From an uncultured Halomonas sp. (lineage in GTDB: Bacteria; Pseudomonadota; Gammaproteobacteria; Pseudomonadales; Halomonadaceae): a stretch of DNA of 64,000 nucleotides. Position numbers and translations under genes: made by a program. The notes beneath the pieces were generated by a model. That model made no database searches, was not told the origin of the DNA, and saw nothing but the letters and a program-made list of their open reading frames with translations. Below, in pieces: positions 49,571 through 59,526 of the stretch. The DNA lies in NCBI RefSeq assembly GCF_947490095.1, contig NZ_CANLFS010000001.1, positions 186,001 through 250,000 of the forward strand, read 5' to 3'. The stretch's first letter is position 1. Every line of letters begins with the position of its first letter.

Positions 49571-50245
49571 TCAGCGCTCCGACTCGTCGGCCCGGGGCGC
49601 CACGCCGCACCCCTTGAGCACCATTCGGGTCAGGAAGACGGTGATCTCCTCGACGTCGGCGTCGGACAGCGCGTCCCGGCCGGTGATGCCCAGCACCTGG
49701 GCCTCGAAATCGGCGTAGTGCTGGGTGGCCGACCAGACCAGGAAGATGAGCCAGACCGGGTCGACCGGGTCCATCAGGCCGCGTTCGGCCCACTGGCGGA
49801 AAATCGCCGCGCGGGCCTGGACCCAGTCGCGCAGGTCGCCGCGCAGATAGTCCTGCAGGAAGGGGGCGCCCGCCAGGATCTCGGCGGCGAACAGCCGCGA
49901 TCCCTCGGGGTGGCGCCGGGAGAGCTGCATCTTGCTGCGTATGAAGGCTTCCAGCACCTCGGCCGGGTCGTCGTCCGCGGAGATATCGTCGAGAAGCGCA
50001 TTCCAGCGCGCCATCATGCGCTCCAGCAGGCGCACATAGAGCCCGCGCTTGCTGCCCATGTAGTAAAGCAGGTTGGACTTGGGGAGCCCCGCCTGGGCGG
50101 CAATAGCGGCCAGGCTGGCGCCGCGATACCCATGGTTGGCGAAGACCCGCTCGGCGGCGGCCAGGATCTCTCGCTCATTGCGCTCCCGGGTGGCGCCGTT
50201 GCCGTTGTCGGTGCGAACGGAAGCGACGACGTCGCACTGGGTCAT
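49571..50245 (-). CDS. rutR: RutR-like TetR-family regulator
   Basis: 224 aa from ATG 50245 (AGGAG upstream). HTH about 35-75 (HGYRGASLAAIAAQAGLPKS, NLLYYMGSKRGLYVRLL). The C-terminal ligand domain matches E. coli RutR in blocks such as SRLFAAEILAGAPFLQDYLR and LIFLVWSATQHYADF. E. coli RutR senses uracil and thymine and controls pyrimidine and purine genes. Divergent from xdhABC; RutR-type palindromes lie in front of xdhA and the permease gene, so it very probably controls this purine cluster. The effector may be a purine here. Confidence 0.88.
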   Translation of the reverse strand: MTQCDVVASVRTDNGNGATRERNEREILAAAERVFANHGYRGASLAAIAAQAGLPKSNLLYYMGSKRGLYVRLLERMMARWNALLDDISADDDPAEVLEAFIRSKMQLSRRHPEGSRLFAAEILAGAPFLQDYLRGDLRDWVQARAAIFRQWAERGLMDPVDPVWLIFLVWSATQHYADFEAQVLGITGRDALSDADVEEITVFLTRMVLKGCGVAPRADESER

Positions 50246-50370
50246 GGGAGGCTCCTGAGATCGATGGTGGCAAAAGTGTGCCGCACGCCCGGTAGCGGTG
50301 CAAACTCTGGGCGACACCGCCACCCCCGGCCTTGCATTCCGGGCTTTCCTGAACCAAGCTGACGCCGATG

Positions 50371-50388
50371 CCTGACCGATTGGTCAGG
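50371..50388. promoter_or_regulatory. RutR-type operator upstream of xdhA
   Basis: Perfect 7-bp arms CCTGACC and GGTCAGG around GATT. The core CTGACCGATTGGTCAG is close to the E. coli RutR box TTGACCANNTGGTCAA. It lies between the divergent regulator gene and xdhA, 74 bp before the xdhA start. Confidence 0.8.
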
Positions 50389-50461
50389 TAGAGGGTCGAG
50401 ACCCCTGACGCCTGTAACGACACCGGATTCCGCCACGGCCAGAATGCCAACGACAAGAGAC

Positions 50462-51998
<1,537 letters not shown>

Positions 51999-52015
<17 letters not shown>

Positions 52016-54431
52016 GCCCCTTCAACGCCGAAACGCCTCTCACAATGTTCAGGCCCACGATCCTCAGGCCCACAATGCCCAGGCCCACGAGAGCGCCATC
52101 AAGCATGTGACCGGGCGTGCCACCTATATCGATGATATCCCGGCCCCGGCGAACTGCCTGCACCTGGCGGTGGCGCTCTCGCCGGTGGCCCATGGCCGCG
52201 TGGTGAGTCTCGACCTCACCCGCGTCCGCGCGCTACCCGGTGTGGTGGATGCCATCGGATTCAACGACGTGCCGGGGCATACCGATATCGGCCCGGTGTT
52301 TCCCGGGGACCCGATCTTTATCGACGCGGAGATCAGCTACGCCGGCCAGGCACTGTTTGTGGTCGCCGCCGAGAGTCATCGCGCCGCCCGAGAGGCCATC
52401 AAGGCGGCCCTGGACGCAGGCGTGGTGGAAATCGACGAGCAGCCGGCCAGCCTCGACCCGGTGGCCGCCGCCGAGCGCGGTGAGTTCGTGCGCCCCACCC
52501 ACGTCCAGCAGAGCGGTGACTGGCAGGCGACCCTGGCCCAGGCACCGCTGACCGTGGCAGGCGAACAGTTTGTCGGCGGCCAGGAGCACTTCTACCTGGA
52601 GGGCCAGGCCTGCCTGGTGACCCCCACCGAGGACGATGGGGTCATGGTCCATACCTCCAACCAGCACCCCAGCGAGACCCAGAAACTGGTCGCCGAGGTA
52701 TTGGGGGTACCGCTGCATGCGGTCACCGTGGAGGTACGCCGCATGGGTGGCGGCTTCGGGGGCAAGGAGACCCAGGCCTCGCCCTGGGCCTGCATGGCGG
52801 CCCTGATCAGCCGCCGCACGGGACGCGCCGCCAAGCTACGCCTGCCCCGCGCCGAGGACATGCGCGCCACCGGCAAGCGTCACCCCTTCCACAACCGTTA
52901 CCGACTGGGGATCGACGCGGCGGGCGTGATCCAGGGCGGAGAGCTCACGGTGATCGGCGACTGCGGCTACTCGCCGGACCTCTCCGAGGCGATCGTCGAC
53001 CGCGCCATGTTCCACGCCGACAACGCCTACTCCCTGGGTCAGGCCCGGGTCACCGGCCACCGCGCCCGCACCCACTTCGCCTCCAACACCGCCTTTCGTG
53101 GCTTCGGTGGCCCCCAGGGCATGATGGTCATCGAGGCGGCCATGGACGATATCGCCCGCCGCGTCGGCGAAGACCCGCTGACGATTCGCAAGCGCAACCT
53201 CTATCGCCAGGAAGACGGGGCCCCTCAGCGGCGCACCACCCACTACGGCCAGACGGTGGAACAGCTCGGGCTGTTGCACGAACTGATCGAGCGGCTGGAG
53301 ACGAGCAGCGATTATTGGCGGCGTCGCCGTGAGATCACCGAGTTCAACGCCGAGAGCCCCGTGATCAAGAAGGGGCTGGCGCTGACGCCGGTGAAGTTCG
53401 GTATCTCCTTCACCGCCCAGCACCTCAACCAGGCCGGCGCCCTGCTCCACGTCTATACCGATGGCAGTGTGCAGATCAATCACGGCGGCACCGAAATGGG
53501 CCAGGGCCTGCACACCAAGATCTGTCAGGTGGTGGCCCGCGAGCTGGGGCTGGACCTCGACACGGTGCGCATCACCGCCACGCGCACCGACAAGGTCCCC
53601 AACACCTCGCCGACGGCCGCCTCCAGCGGCGCCGACCTCAACGGCATGGCCGCCCGGGACGCCTGCCTCAGGCTCAAGGAACGCCTCTTCGACTTCGCCG
53701 CCGAGCATCTCCACACGGAACAGGGCCTGGACCGCGAGGGCATGCGCCTGGAAGCCGGGCATCTGGTGGCCGGCCGCGGCGCAAGCGAACGCCGCATCCC
53801 CTGGGGCGAACTGGTCCAGGCGGCCTACTTCGGCCGGGTGTCGCTTTCCGAGAAGGGCTTCTATGCCACGCCGCTGATTCACTATGACCGCGAAACCGGC
53901 AGGGGCCGTCCCTTCTACTATTACGCCTTCGGCGCCGCCGTGAGTGAGGTCCACGTCGACACCCTGACGGGGGAATACCAGGTATCGCGGGTCGATATCC
54001 TTCACGACGTCGGTGACTCGCTGAATCCGGCCATCGACATGGGCCAGGTCGAAGGCGGCTTCATCCAGGGCATGGGCTGGCTGACCAGCGAGGAGCTCAG
54101 GTGGAACGCCGCCGGGCGCCTGCTCAGCGAGGGCCCCGCCACCTACAAGATTCCTACCTTCGGCGACCTGCCGCCGGTATTCAACGTGGAGCTGCTGGAG
54201 GGCCATCCGAACTCCATGGCGAGCCTCTACCGCTCCAAGGCGGTGGGCGAGCCGCCCTTCATGCTGGCCATCTCGGTGTGGTCCGCCCTGCGTGACGCCC
54301 TGGCAAGCCTTGTGGACTATCGCGCATCACCGCGGCTGGATACGCCGGCGACCCCGGAGCGGGTATTGATGGCCGCCGAGGCGCTGCGTGCCCCTGAAGC
54401 GAAGGGGCCAAGCGAGGAGAAGGTGACATGA
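51999..54431 (+). CDS. xdhB: Xanthine dehydrogenase large (molybdopterin) subunit
   Basis: 810 aa. Starts at ATG 51999 inside the end of xdhA (17-bp overlap) behind GGGAGG. Molybdenum-cofactor domain motifs: GGQEHFYLEGQ, RRMGGGFGGKETQ, FRGFGGPQGM, GGTEMGQGLHTK and the catalytic Glu region KAVGEPPFMLAISVW near the end. The N-terminus has a His/Ala/Gln-rich tract (QAHDPQAHNAQAHES) made of CAGGCCCAC repeats not expected in the family. Partner of XdhA. Confidence 0.95.
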
Positions 54432-55273
54432 GTGAGCGTCCCGAAAGCTGGCACGCCGCCCTGCACCGCCTGCAGCAGGCCGGGGTGGCTCATGCCCTGG
54501 CGACCCAGGTGACCAGCGCCGGCTCGACGCCCCGTGAACCCGGGGCGCGCATGGTGATCACCCCGGACGCCACCTATGACACCCTGGGGGGCGGCACCTT
54601 CGAATGGCAGACCATCGCCGCCGCCAGGCAGCGCCTGGCCGGAGGCGAGGGGCAACCGGAGCCCGGCATCAGCCTCGAGGCCTTCAGCCTGGGGGGGCGC
54701 AGCGGCCAGTGCTGTGGCGGCTTCGTCAATGTGCTGATCGAGGTCTTTCCCGGTAGCGCGACCACCCTGGCACTGTTCGGTGCCGGCCATGTGGGCACCG
54801 AGATCGTGCGCCTCGCGGACCCGCTCGGCTGGCGACTGCTGTGGCATGACAGCCGTGACGACGCCTTTCCCGACTGGGCATCGTCGCGGGCACGCCTGGC
54901 CTGCCGGCCGACATCGGACCCCGAGGCGGCCGTGGCCGCCCTGCCCGCCGGCACCCACTGCCTGGTGATGACCCACGACCACGCCGAGGATCGCACCCTG
55001 ATCGACGCCCTGCTGCGCCGCGGGGACTGCGCCTCCATCGGCCTGATCGGCTCCCGGAGCAAGTGGGCCAGCTTCCGCTCGCGCCTGCGTGATGCCGGCC
55101 ACGATGACGCCGCGCTGGCACGGGTACGCTGCCCCATGGGTGACTCGGGCGGCGACAAGCGCCCTTATGCCATCGCCCTGGCCACCCTGGCCGAACTCCT
55201 GCCCTTGGTGGCGGATAGCGCCCCCCCCGACCAGCGCGGCCTGGACCCGGCCGAGCTACGCGCTCTTTTCTAG
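54428..55273 (+). CDS. xdhC: Xanthine dehydrogenase accessory protein XdhC
   Basis: 281 aa. Binds molybdenum cofactor and promotes its sulfuration before insertion into XdhB. N-terminal XdhC/CoxI domain with TSAGSTPREPGARMVI and GGRSGQCCGGFVNVLIEV (conserved Cys pair), a Rossmann domain with LALFGAGHVGTEIVRLA, and C-terminal SIGLIGSRSKWASFRSRL. ATGA overlap with xdhB. Its TAG stop adjoins the GGGGTCAGACCCC repeat block. Confidence 0.95.
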   Translation: MSERPESWHAALHRLQQAGVAHALATQVTSAGSTPREPGARMVITPDATYDTLGGGTFEWQTIAAARQRLAGGEGQPEPGISLEAFSLGGRSGQCCGGFVNVLIEVFPGSATTLALFGAGHVGTEIVRLADPLGWRLLWHDSRDDAFPDWASSRARLACRPTSDPEAAVAALPAGTHCLVMTHDHAEDRTLIDALLRRGDCASIGLIGSRSKWASFRSRLRDAGHDDAALARVRCPMGDSGGDKRPYAIALATLAELLPLVADSAPPDQRGLDPAELRALF

Positions 55274-55442
55274 CCACGCGCCCCCTTTGGGGTCAGACCC
55301 CAATGGAAGCCACGCGCCCCCTTTGGGGTCAGACCCCAATGGATGGGGTCTGACCCCAGGAGAAGAAGTGGGGTCTGACCCCAGGAGAAGGGGAACGGCC
55401 TCTTGGGGTCAGACCCCAGGGCCTCTTGGGGTCTGACCCCAA
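55272..55442. repeat. Six copies of a GGGGTC(A/T)GACCCC palindrome, partly as 36-bp direct repeats
   Basis: Copies at 55287-55303, 55323-55339, 55344-55358, 55369-55383, 55404-55418 and 55426-55442. The first two sit in exact 36-bp direct repeats (55272-55307, 55308-55343) that begin at the xdhC stop. Copies 1, 2 and 5 read GGGGTCAGACCCC; 3, 4 and 6 read the reverse complement. Neighbouring copies can pair into longer hairpins. Elements of this look occur as dispersed repeats in proteobacteria. No transposase is nearby. Confidence 0.95.
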
Positions 55443-55515
55443 AGAAACCCCAAAGAAAAGAAGCAAGCCTGTCACCGAAAATGCCCGCTCCATACATCGA
55501 GACGAACCCGACACC

Positions 55516-56856
55516 ATGACAACGCCTGACTCGCGCGTGCTGCGCGCCGAACTGCTGAGCTTCGATGCCGACCCCGGCGACAATGACACCCCGGCACCGG
55601 GCAGCGTGTGCCATATCACCGATGGCGCCCTCTGGATCGAGAACGGCCGCATCCGCGCGGTGGAGGAATACGCCAGCCTGGCGCCGACCCTGCCGCCGGG
55701 CACCGAGGTCATCGACCACCGCGGCAAGCTGATCACTCCGGGGTTTATCGACAGCCACGTCCATTATGTGCAGCTCGAGATCATTGCCTCCTACGGCCGC
55801 CAGCTGCTCGACTGGCTCAATGACTATACTTTTCCCGAGGAACAGCGCTTCGCCGACCCCGACCACGCCGCGGCCCTGTCCGAGGCCTTCCTCGACGAGA
55901 TGCTTCGGGTCGGCACCACCACCGCCCAGGTGTTCTGCTCGAGTCATCCGGCCTCGGTCGATGCCTTCTTCGCCGCCAGCCATCGCCGCGGCCTGTGCAT
56001 GCTCGCCGGCAAGGTGCTGATGGACCGCCACGCCCCAAAGGGGTTGACCGATGACCCGGAAGGCGGCATCCGCGACAGTGAACGACTGATCGCCGACTGG
56101 CACGGCAAGGGACGGCTCGGCTACAGCCTGACCCCGCGCTTCGCGCCGACCTCCACCCGCGAACAGCTCGATGCCGCCGGCGCCATGCTGCGCAGCGATG
56201 CCAGCCTCTGGCTGCAGACCCACCTGGCCGAGAACACCGGCGAGCTCGACTGGGTCGCCGAGCTCTTCCCCGGCAGCCGCGACTACCTCGAGGTCTACGA
56301 ACAGTCGGGACTGGTCGGCCCCCGCAGCACCTTTGCCCACGGCATCCATCTCGACAACGAGATGCGCGGGCGCCTGGCCGAGCGTGGCGCCAACCTCGCC
56401 TTCTGCCCCAGTTCCAATCTCTTCCTGGGCAGCGGCCTGTTCGACCGACAGGCCGCCCGGGAGACGGCATTGAACGTGACCCTCGCCAGCGACGTCGGCG
56501 GTGGCACCGACCTCTCGGGGCTGGCGACCCTCAAGGCCGCCTATCAGGTGGGCCAGCTGCGCGGCCAGCCCCTCACCGCCTGGCAGGGTCTCTATGGGCT
56601 GACGCTGGGCAACGCCCGGGCGCTGTCCCTCGACGCGCGCATCGGTCGTTTGACCCCGGGACACGACGCCGACTTCGTGGTCCTCGACCCGGCCGCCACG
56701 CCGCTGCTGGCACGCCGCACGGCACGCAGCCGATCCCTTGCCGAGACCCTCTTCGCGCTGATGATGATGGGGGACGACCGCTGCGTGGCCGAGACCTGGG
56801 CCGCCGGACGCCTGCAGCACCGGCGCGATGCAAGTGTCGGCCGCAAGGAGCGTTGA
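55516..56856 (+). CDS. guaD: Guanine deaminase
   Basis: 446 aa from ATG 55516. Amidohydrolase; converts guanine to xanthine, the substrate of XdhAB. Metal site GFIDSHVHYVQ (His81, His83), QTHLAENTGELDWV, FAHGIHLDN and SDVGGGTDLSGLATLKAA, all typical of GuaD. The upstream in-frame extension runs into the repeat block and was not used. Follows xdhC by 242 bp, most of it repeats. Confidence 0.95.
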   Translation: MTTPDSRVLRAELLSFDADPGDNDTPAPGSVCHITDGALWIENGRIRAVEEYASLAPTLPPGTEVIDHRGKLITPGFIDSHVHYVQLEIIASYGRQLLDWLNDYTFPEEQRFADPDHAAALSEAFLDEMLRVGTTTAQVFCSSHPASVDAFFAASHRRGLCMLAGKVLMDRHAPKGLTDDPEGGIRDSERLIADWHGKGRLGYSLTPRFAPTSTREQLDAAGAMLRSDASLWLQTHLAENTGELDWVAELFPGSRDYLEVYEQSGLVGPRSTFAHGIHLDNEMRGRLAERGANLAFCPSSNLFLGSGLFDRQAARETALNVTLASDVGGGTDLSGLATLKAAYQVGQLRGQPLTAWQGLYGLTLGNARALSLDARIGRLTPGHDADFVVLDPAATPLLARRTARSRSLAETLFALMMMGDDRCVAETWAAGRLQHRRDASVGRKER

Positions 56857-56876
56857 ATGCCGCAGCACCACGTGGA

Positions 56877-56892
56877 TTGTCCGATCGGTCAA
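56877..56892. promoter_or_regulatory. RutR-type site 1 upstream of the purine permease
   Basis: TTGTCCGATCGGTCAA, one mismatch from a perfect palindrome and close to the RutR box. Centre 45 bp from the second site, about four helical turns. Confidence 0.65.
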
Positions 56893-56921
56893 CCATTGAT
56901 TAGGCTGTTAGACGCAGCGAG

Positions 56922-56937
56922 CTGACCAGTTGGTCAA
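56922..56937. promoter_or_regulatory. RutR-type site 2 upstream of the purine permease
   Basis: CTGACCAGTTGGTCAA, differing from the E. coli RutR consensus TTGACCANNTGGTCAA at one base. Lies 69 bp before the likely start at 57006. Confidence 0.8.
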
Positions 56938-57005
56938 CCCAAGCGACCGCCGGCTAGCCGCCAATGTCTACCGATATATCTCTATACAACAACAAGGGAA
57001 AGCCC

Positions 57006-58373
57006 ATGCGTTCCACTACTTCGTCACTGGCAGGCGACACGACGGACATGCCGGCAGCGTCCGATCTGCATATACTCGACCGCTATTTCGGTGTCAGCCG
57101 GCGCGGGTCCAGCCTGAAGACCGAGATCCTCGCCGGCATCGCCACCTTCCTGGCCTCGATGTATATCATCGTGGTCAACCCGGCGATCCTGGCCGAAGCC
57201 GGCATCCCCTTCTCGGCAGCCCTCTCCGCCACCGTGCTGATCAGCTTCATGAGCAGCCTGGCCATGGGCCTCTATGCCCGCAACCCCATCCTGGTCGCTC
57301 CCGGCATGGGCATGAATGCCCTTTTCACCTATACGCTGGTGCTGGGGGCCGGCCTCTCCTGGGAGGTCGCCCTGGGCTGCGTATTCTGGTCTGGGGTGCT
57401 GTTCGCCGTGCTCGCCGTCTTCAATGTCCGCAAGGCGATCATCGAGGCGATTCCCGCGTCACTGCGCTACGCCATTACCTGCGGTATCGGCCTTTTTATT
57501 ACCTTTATCGGGCTCAAGAACGCCGGCTTTATCGTCGGCAGTGACGCCACCCTGGTAACGCTGGGAAGCTTTGGCCCCGGCCTGGTGACCTTCTTCATCG
57601 GCCTGATGGCGACCGCCGTCATGGTCATCCTGCGCATGAACGGCGCCCTGATACTGGGCATCGCGCTGACCACGCTCATGGCGGCCCCCATGGGACGGCT
57701 GTGGGGCGGGGACATGATGGTCGAGTGGAGCGGGTTTGCCGCCTGGCCCGACTTCAGCGCCGTCATGAAGGTCGATATCCTCGGCGCGCTCAAGGTGGCC
57801 TATCTGCCCTTTATCTTCGTGATGCTGTTCACCAACTTCTTCGACGCCCTCTCCTGCTTCATGGCGCTGTCCGAGTCGGCCGACCTCAAGGACCAGGACG
57901 GCAATCCCCGCAACCTCAAGCGGTCCATGACCGTGGATGCCTTCGCCTCGATGATCGCCGCCCCGCTCGGCACCAGTGCCGCCCAGACCTTTATCGAGTC
58001 CGGCGCCGGCGTGGCTCAGGGAGGACGCACCGGGCTCGTCGCGGTGACCATCGCCCTTCTGTTCCTGCCCTTCCTGTTCCTGTCGCCGCTTCTATCGCTG
58101 GTGCCCTCCATCGCCACCGCCCCGGCACTGGTGCTGGTGGGGCTATTCATGCTTTCCCCGATCGGCCGCATCGACTGGAGCCGCTACGAGGAGGCCTTCC
58201 CGGCCTTTCTCGCCATCATCCTGATGCCGCTTACGTATTCCATCACGCTGGGGATCGCCTTCGGCTTCTTGAGCTATGTAATGATCAAGATGGCCACCGG
58301 CAAGATCAGCGAGATTCGCCCCGCCATGTGGGTCTCCGCCGCCCTCTGCGTGGTATTGCTCGCCACCACCTGA
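57006..58373 (+). CDS. AzgA-family guanine/hypoxanthine permease
   Basis: 455 aa from ATG 57006, which follows AAGGGAAAG; ATG 56964 in the same frame lacks a ribosome site. About twelve membrane segments. Signatures of NCS2/AzgA (PbuG/GhxP) permeases: LKTEILAGIATFLASMYIIV, NPILVAPGMGMNALFTYTLV, FTNFFDALSCFMALSESADL and GTSAAQTFIESGAGVAQGGR. Imports purine bases for guaD and xdhAB. Two RutR-type sites precede it; a strong hairpin follows. Confidence 0.93.
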   Translation: MRSTTSSLAGDTTDMPAASDLHILDRYFGVSRRGSSLKTEILAGIATFLASMYIIVVNPAILAEAGIPFSAALSATVLISFMSSLAMGLYARNPILVAPGMGMNALFTYTLVLGAGLSWEVALGCVFWSGVLFAVLAVFNVRKAIIEAIPASLRYAITCGIGLFITFIGLKNAGFIVGSDATLVTLGSFGPGLVTFFIGLMATAVMVILRMNGALILGIALTTLMAAPMGRLWGGDMMVEWSGFAAWPDFSAVMKVDILGALKVAYLPFIFVMLFTNFFDALSCFMALSESADLKDQDGNPRNLKRSMTVDAFASMIAAPLGTSAAQTFIESGAGVAQGGRTGLVAVTIALLFLPFLFLSPLLSLVPSIATAPALVLVGLFMLSPIGRIDWSRYEEAFPAFLAIILMPLTYSITLGIAFGFLSYVMIKMATGKISEIRPAMWVSAALCVVLLATT

Positions 58374-58388
58374 CGCCCCCGAAGACGC

Positions 58389-58427
58389 AACCCCAGAAGG
58401 GCAGCCTAGGGCTGCCCTTCTGGGGTT
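58389..58427. terminator. Terminator between permease and adenine-deaminase gene
   Basis: Perfect 18-bp stem (58389-58406 with 58410-58427) around TAG. AA precedes and TT follows; it is symmetric, so it serves both convergent genes. Confidence 0.88.
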
Positions 58428-58450
58428 CGATCACCGCTGTTTCGTCGGCC

Positions 58451-59443
58451 CTAGGCCTCGGCGAGCCGTCGACGCCATTCGTCGCGCCGCGCTTCGTCGA
58501 CGAAGGCGGCCTCGATGGCGTTGCCGGCCAGGCGGCGGAAGACGGCCTCGTCCCAGCCGAAGGCCCGGTGGCAGGCCAGGAAGTTATCGAGCATGCCGCC
58601 GCCGAAATAGGCCGGGTCGTCCGAGTTGAGCGTGACATTGAGGCCCTCGTCCAGCAGCCGGGGCAGTGGGTGGTCCTCGAGACGCTCGACCATCCTGAGG
58701 CGCACATTGGACAACGGACAGACCGTGAGCACCGTCTGCTCGTCGCGCAGGCGGGCCACCACTGCCGGGTCTTCCAGGCAGCGCACTCCATGATCGATGC
58801 GGCAGACGTCGAGCCGGTCCAGCGCGCCGAGAATATACGCCGCCGGCCCCTCCTCACCGGCATGCGCCACCCGCGGGATGCCCAGCCGGCGGGCCCGCTC
58901 GAACACCTCCACAAACTTCTCCGGCGGGTTGCCCTGCTCGGCGCTGTCCAGCCCCACGGCATCGAGCATTTCCCAATAGGGAGCCGCCTGCTCAAGCACC
59001 CACACCGCCTCTTCGGCGTCGCGGTCACGGAGAAAGGCCATGATCAGTGCCGTGGAGAGCCCCAGCTCTCTGGCGGCCTCACGCCGCGCCAGGGACAGTC
59101 CCTCCATGACCACCGCCAGGTCGACCCCCCGCACCAGGTGCGCCTGGGGGTCGAAATGCATCTCCACGTGCACCACGCCCTCGGCGTGGGCCCGCCGAAA
59201 ATAGGCCATGGCCAGATCATGGAAGTCACGAGCGGTCTGCAACACGCTCATGCCCTGGTAATAGAGGTCGAGGAAGGACTGCAGGTCACTGAAGTCATAG
59301 GCGCCATGCACCTCCTCGACCGACGCGTAAGGCAGCGCGACGCCGTTACGCTCGGCCAGGGCCAACATCAGCTCGGGCTCCAGGGAGCCTTCGATATGCA
59401 GGTGAAGTTCGACCTTGGGCAGGCGAGCCAGGAAATCACGCAT
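58451..59443 (-). CDS. Adenine deaminase (adenosine-deaminase-like family)
   Basis: 330 aa from ATG 59443; a GTG four codons upstream (59455) is an alternative. Metal and catalytic motifs: KVELHLHIEGSLEPELM (His14, His16), HAGEEGPAAYILGAL, RIDHGVRCLEDPAVVARL and LNSDDPAYFGGGMLDNF. The EGSLEPE and SDDPAYFGG forms fit proteobacterial adenine deaminases more than true adenosine deaminases. It makes hypoxanthine for XdhAB, fitting the purine cluster, although it lies on the opposite strand. Confidence 0.88.
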   Translation of the reverse strand: MRDFLARLPKVELHLHIEGSLEPELMLALAERNGVALPYASVEEVHGAYDFSDLQSFLDLYYQGMSVLQTARDFHDLAMAYFRRAHAEGVVHVEMHFDPQAHLVRGVDLAVVMEGLSLARREAARELGLSTALIMAFLRDRDAEEAVWVLEQAAPYWEMLDAVGLDSAEQGNPPEKFVEVFERARRLGIPRVAHAGEEGPAAYILGALDRLDVCRIDHGVRCLEDPAVVARLRDEQTVLTVCPLSNVRLRMVERLEDHPLPRLLDEGLNVTLNSDDPAYFGGGMLDNFLACHRAFGWDEAVFRRLAGNAIEAAFVDEARRDEWRRRLAEA

Positions 59444-59526
59444 GTCTCGTATCACTCTCCGCTGGGCTTATCACTCCATCCTGATGGAAAGGAGGCCAAC
59501 ACGCAAAACCCCGTCGATCAACGTTT

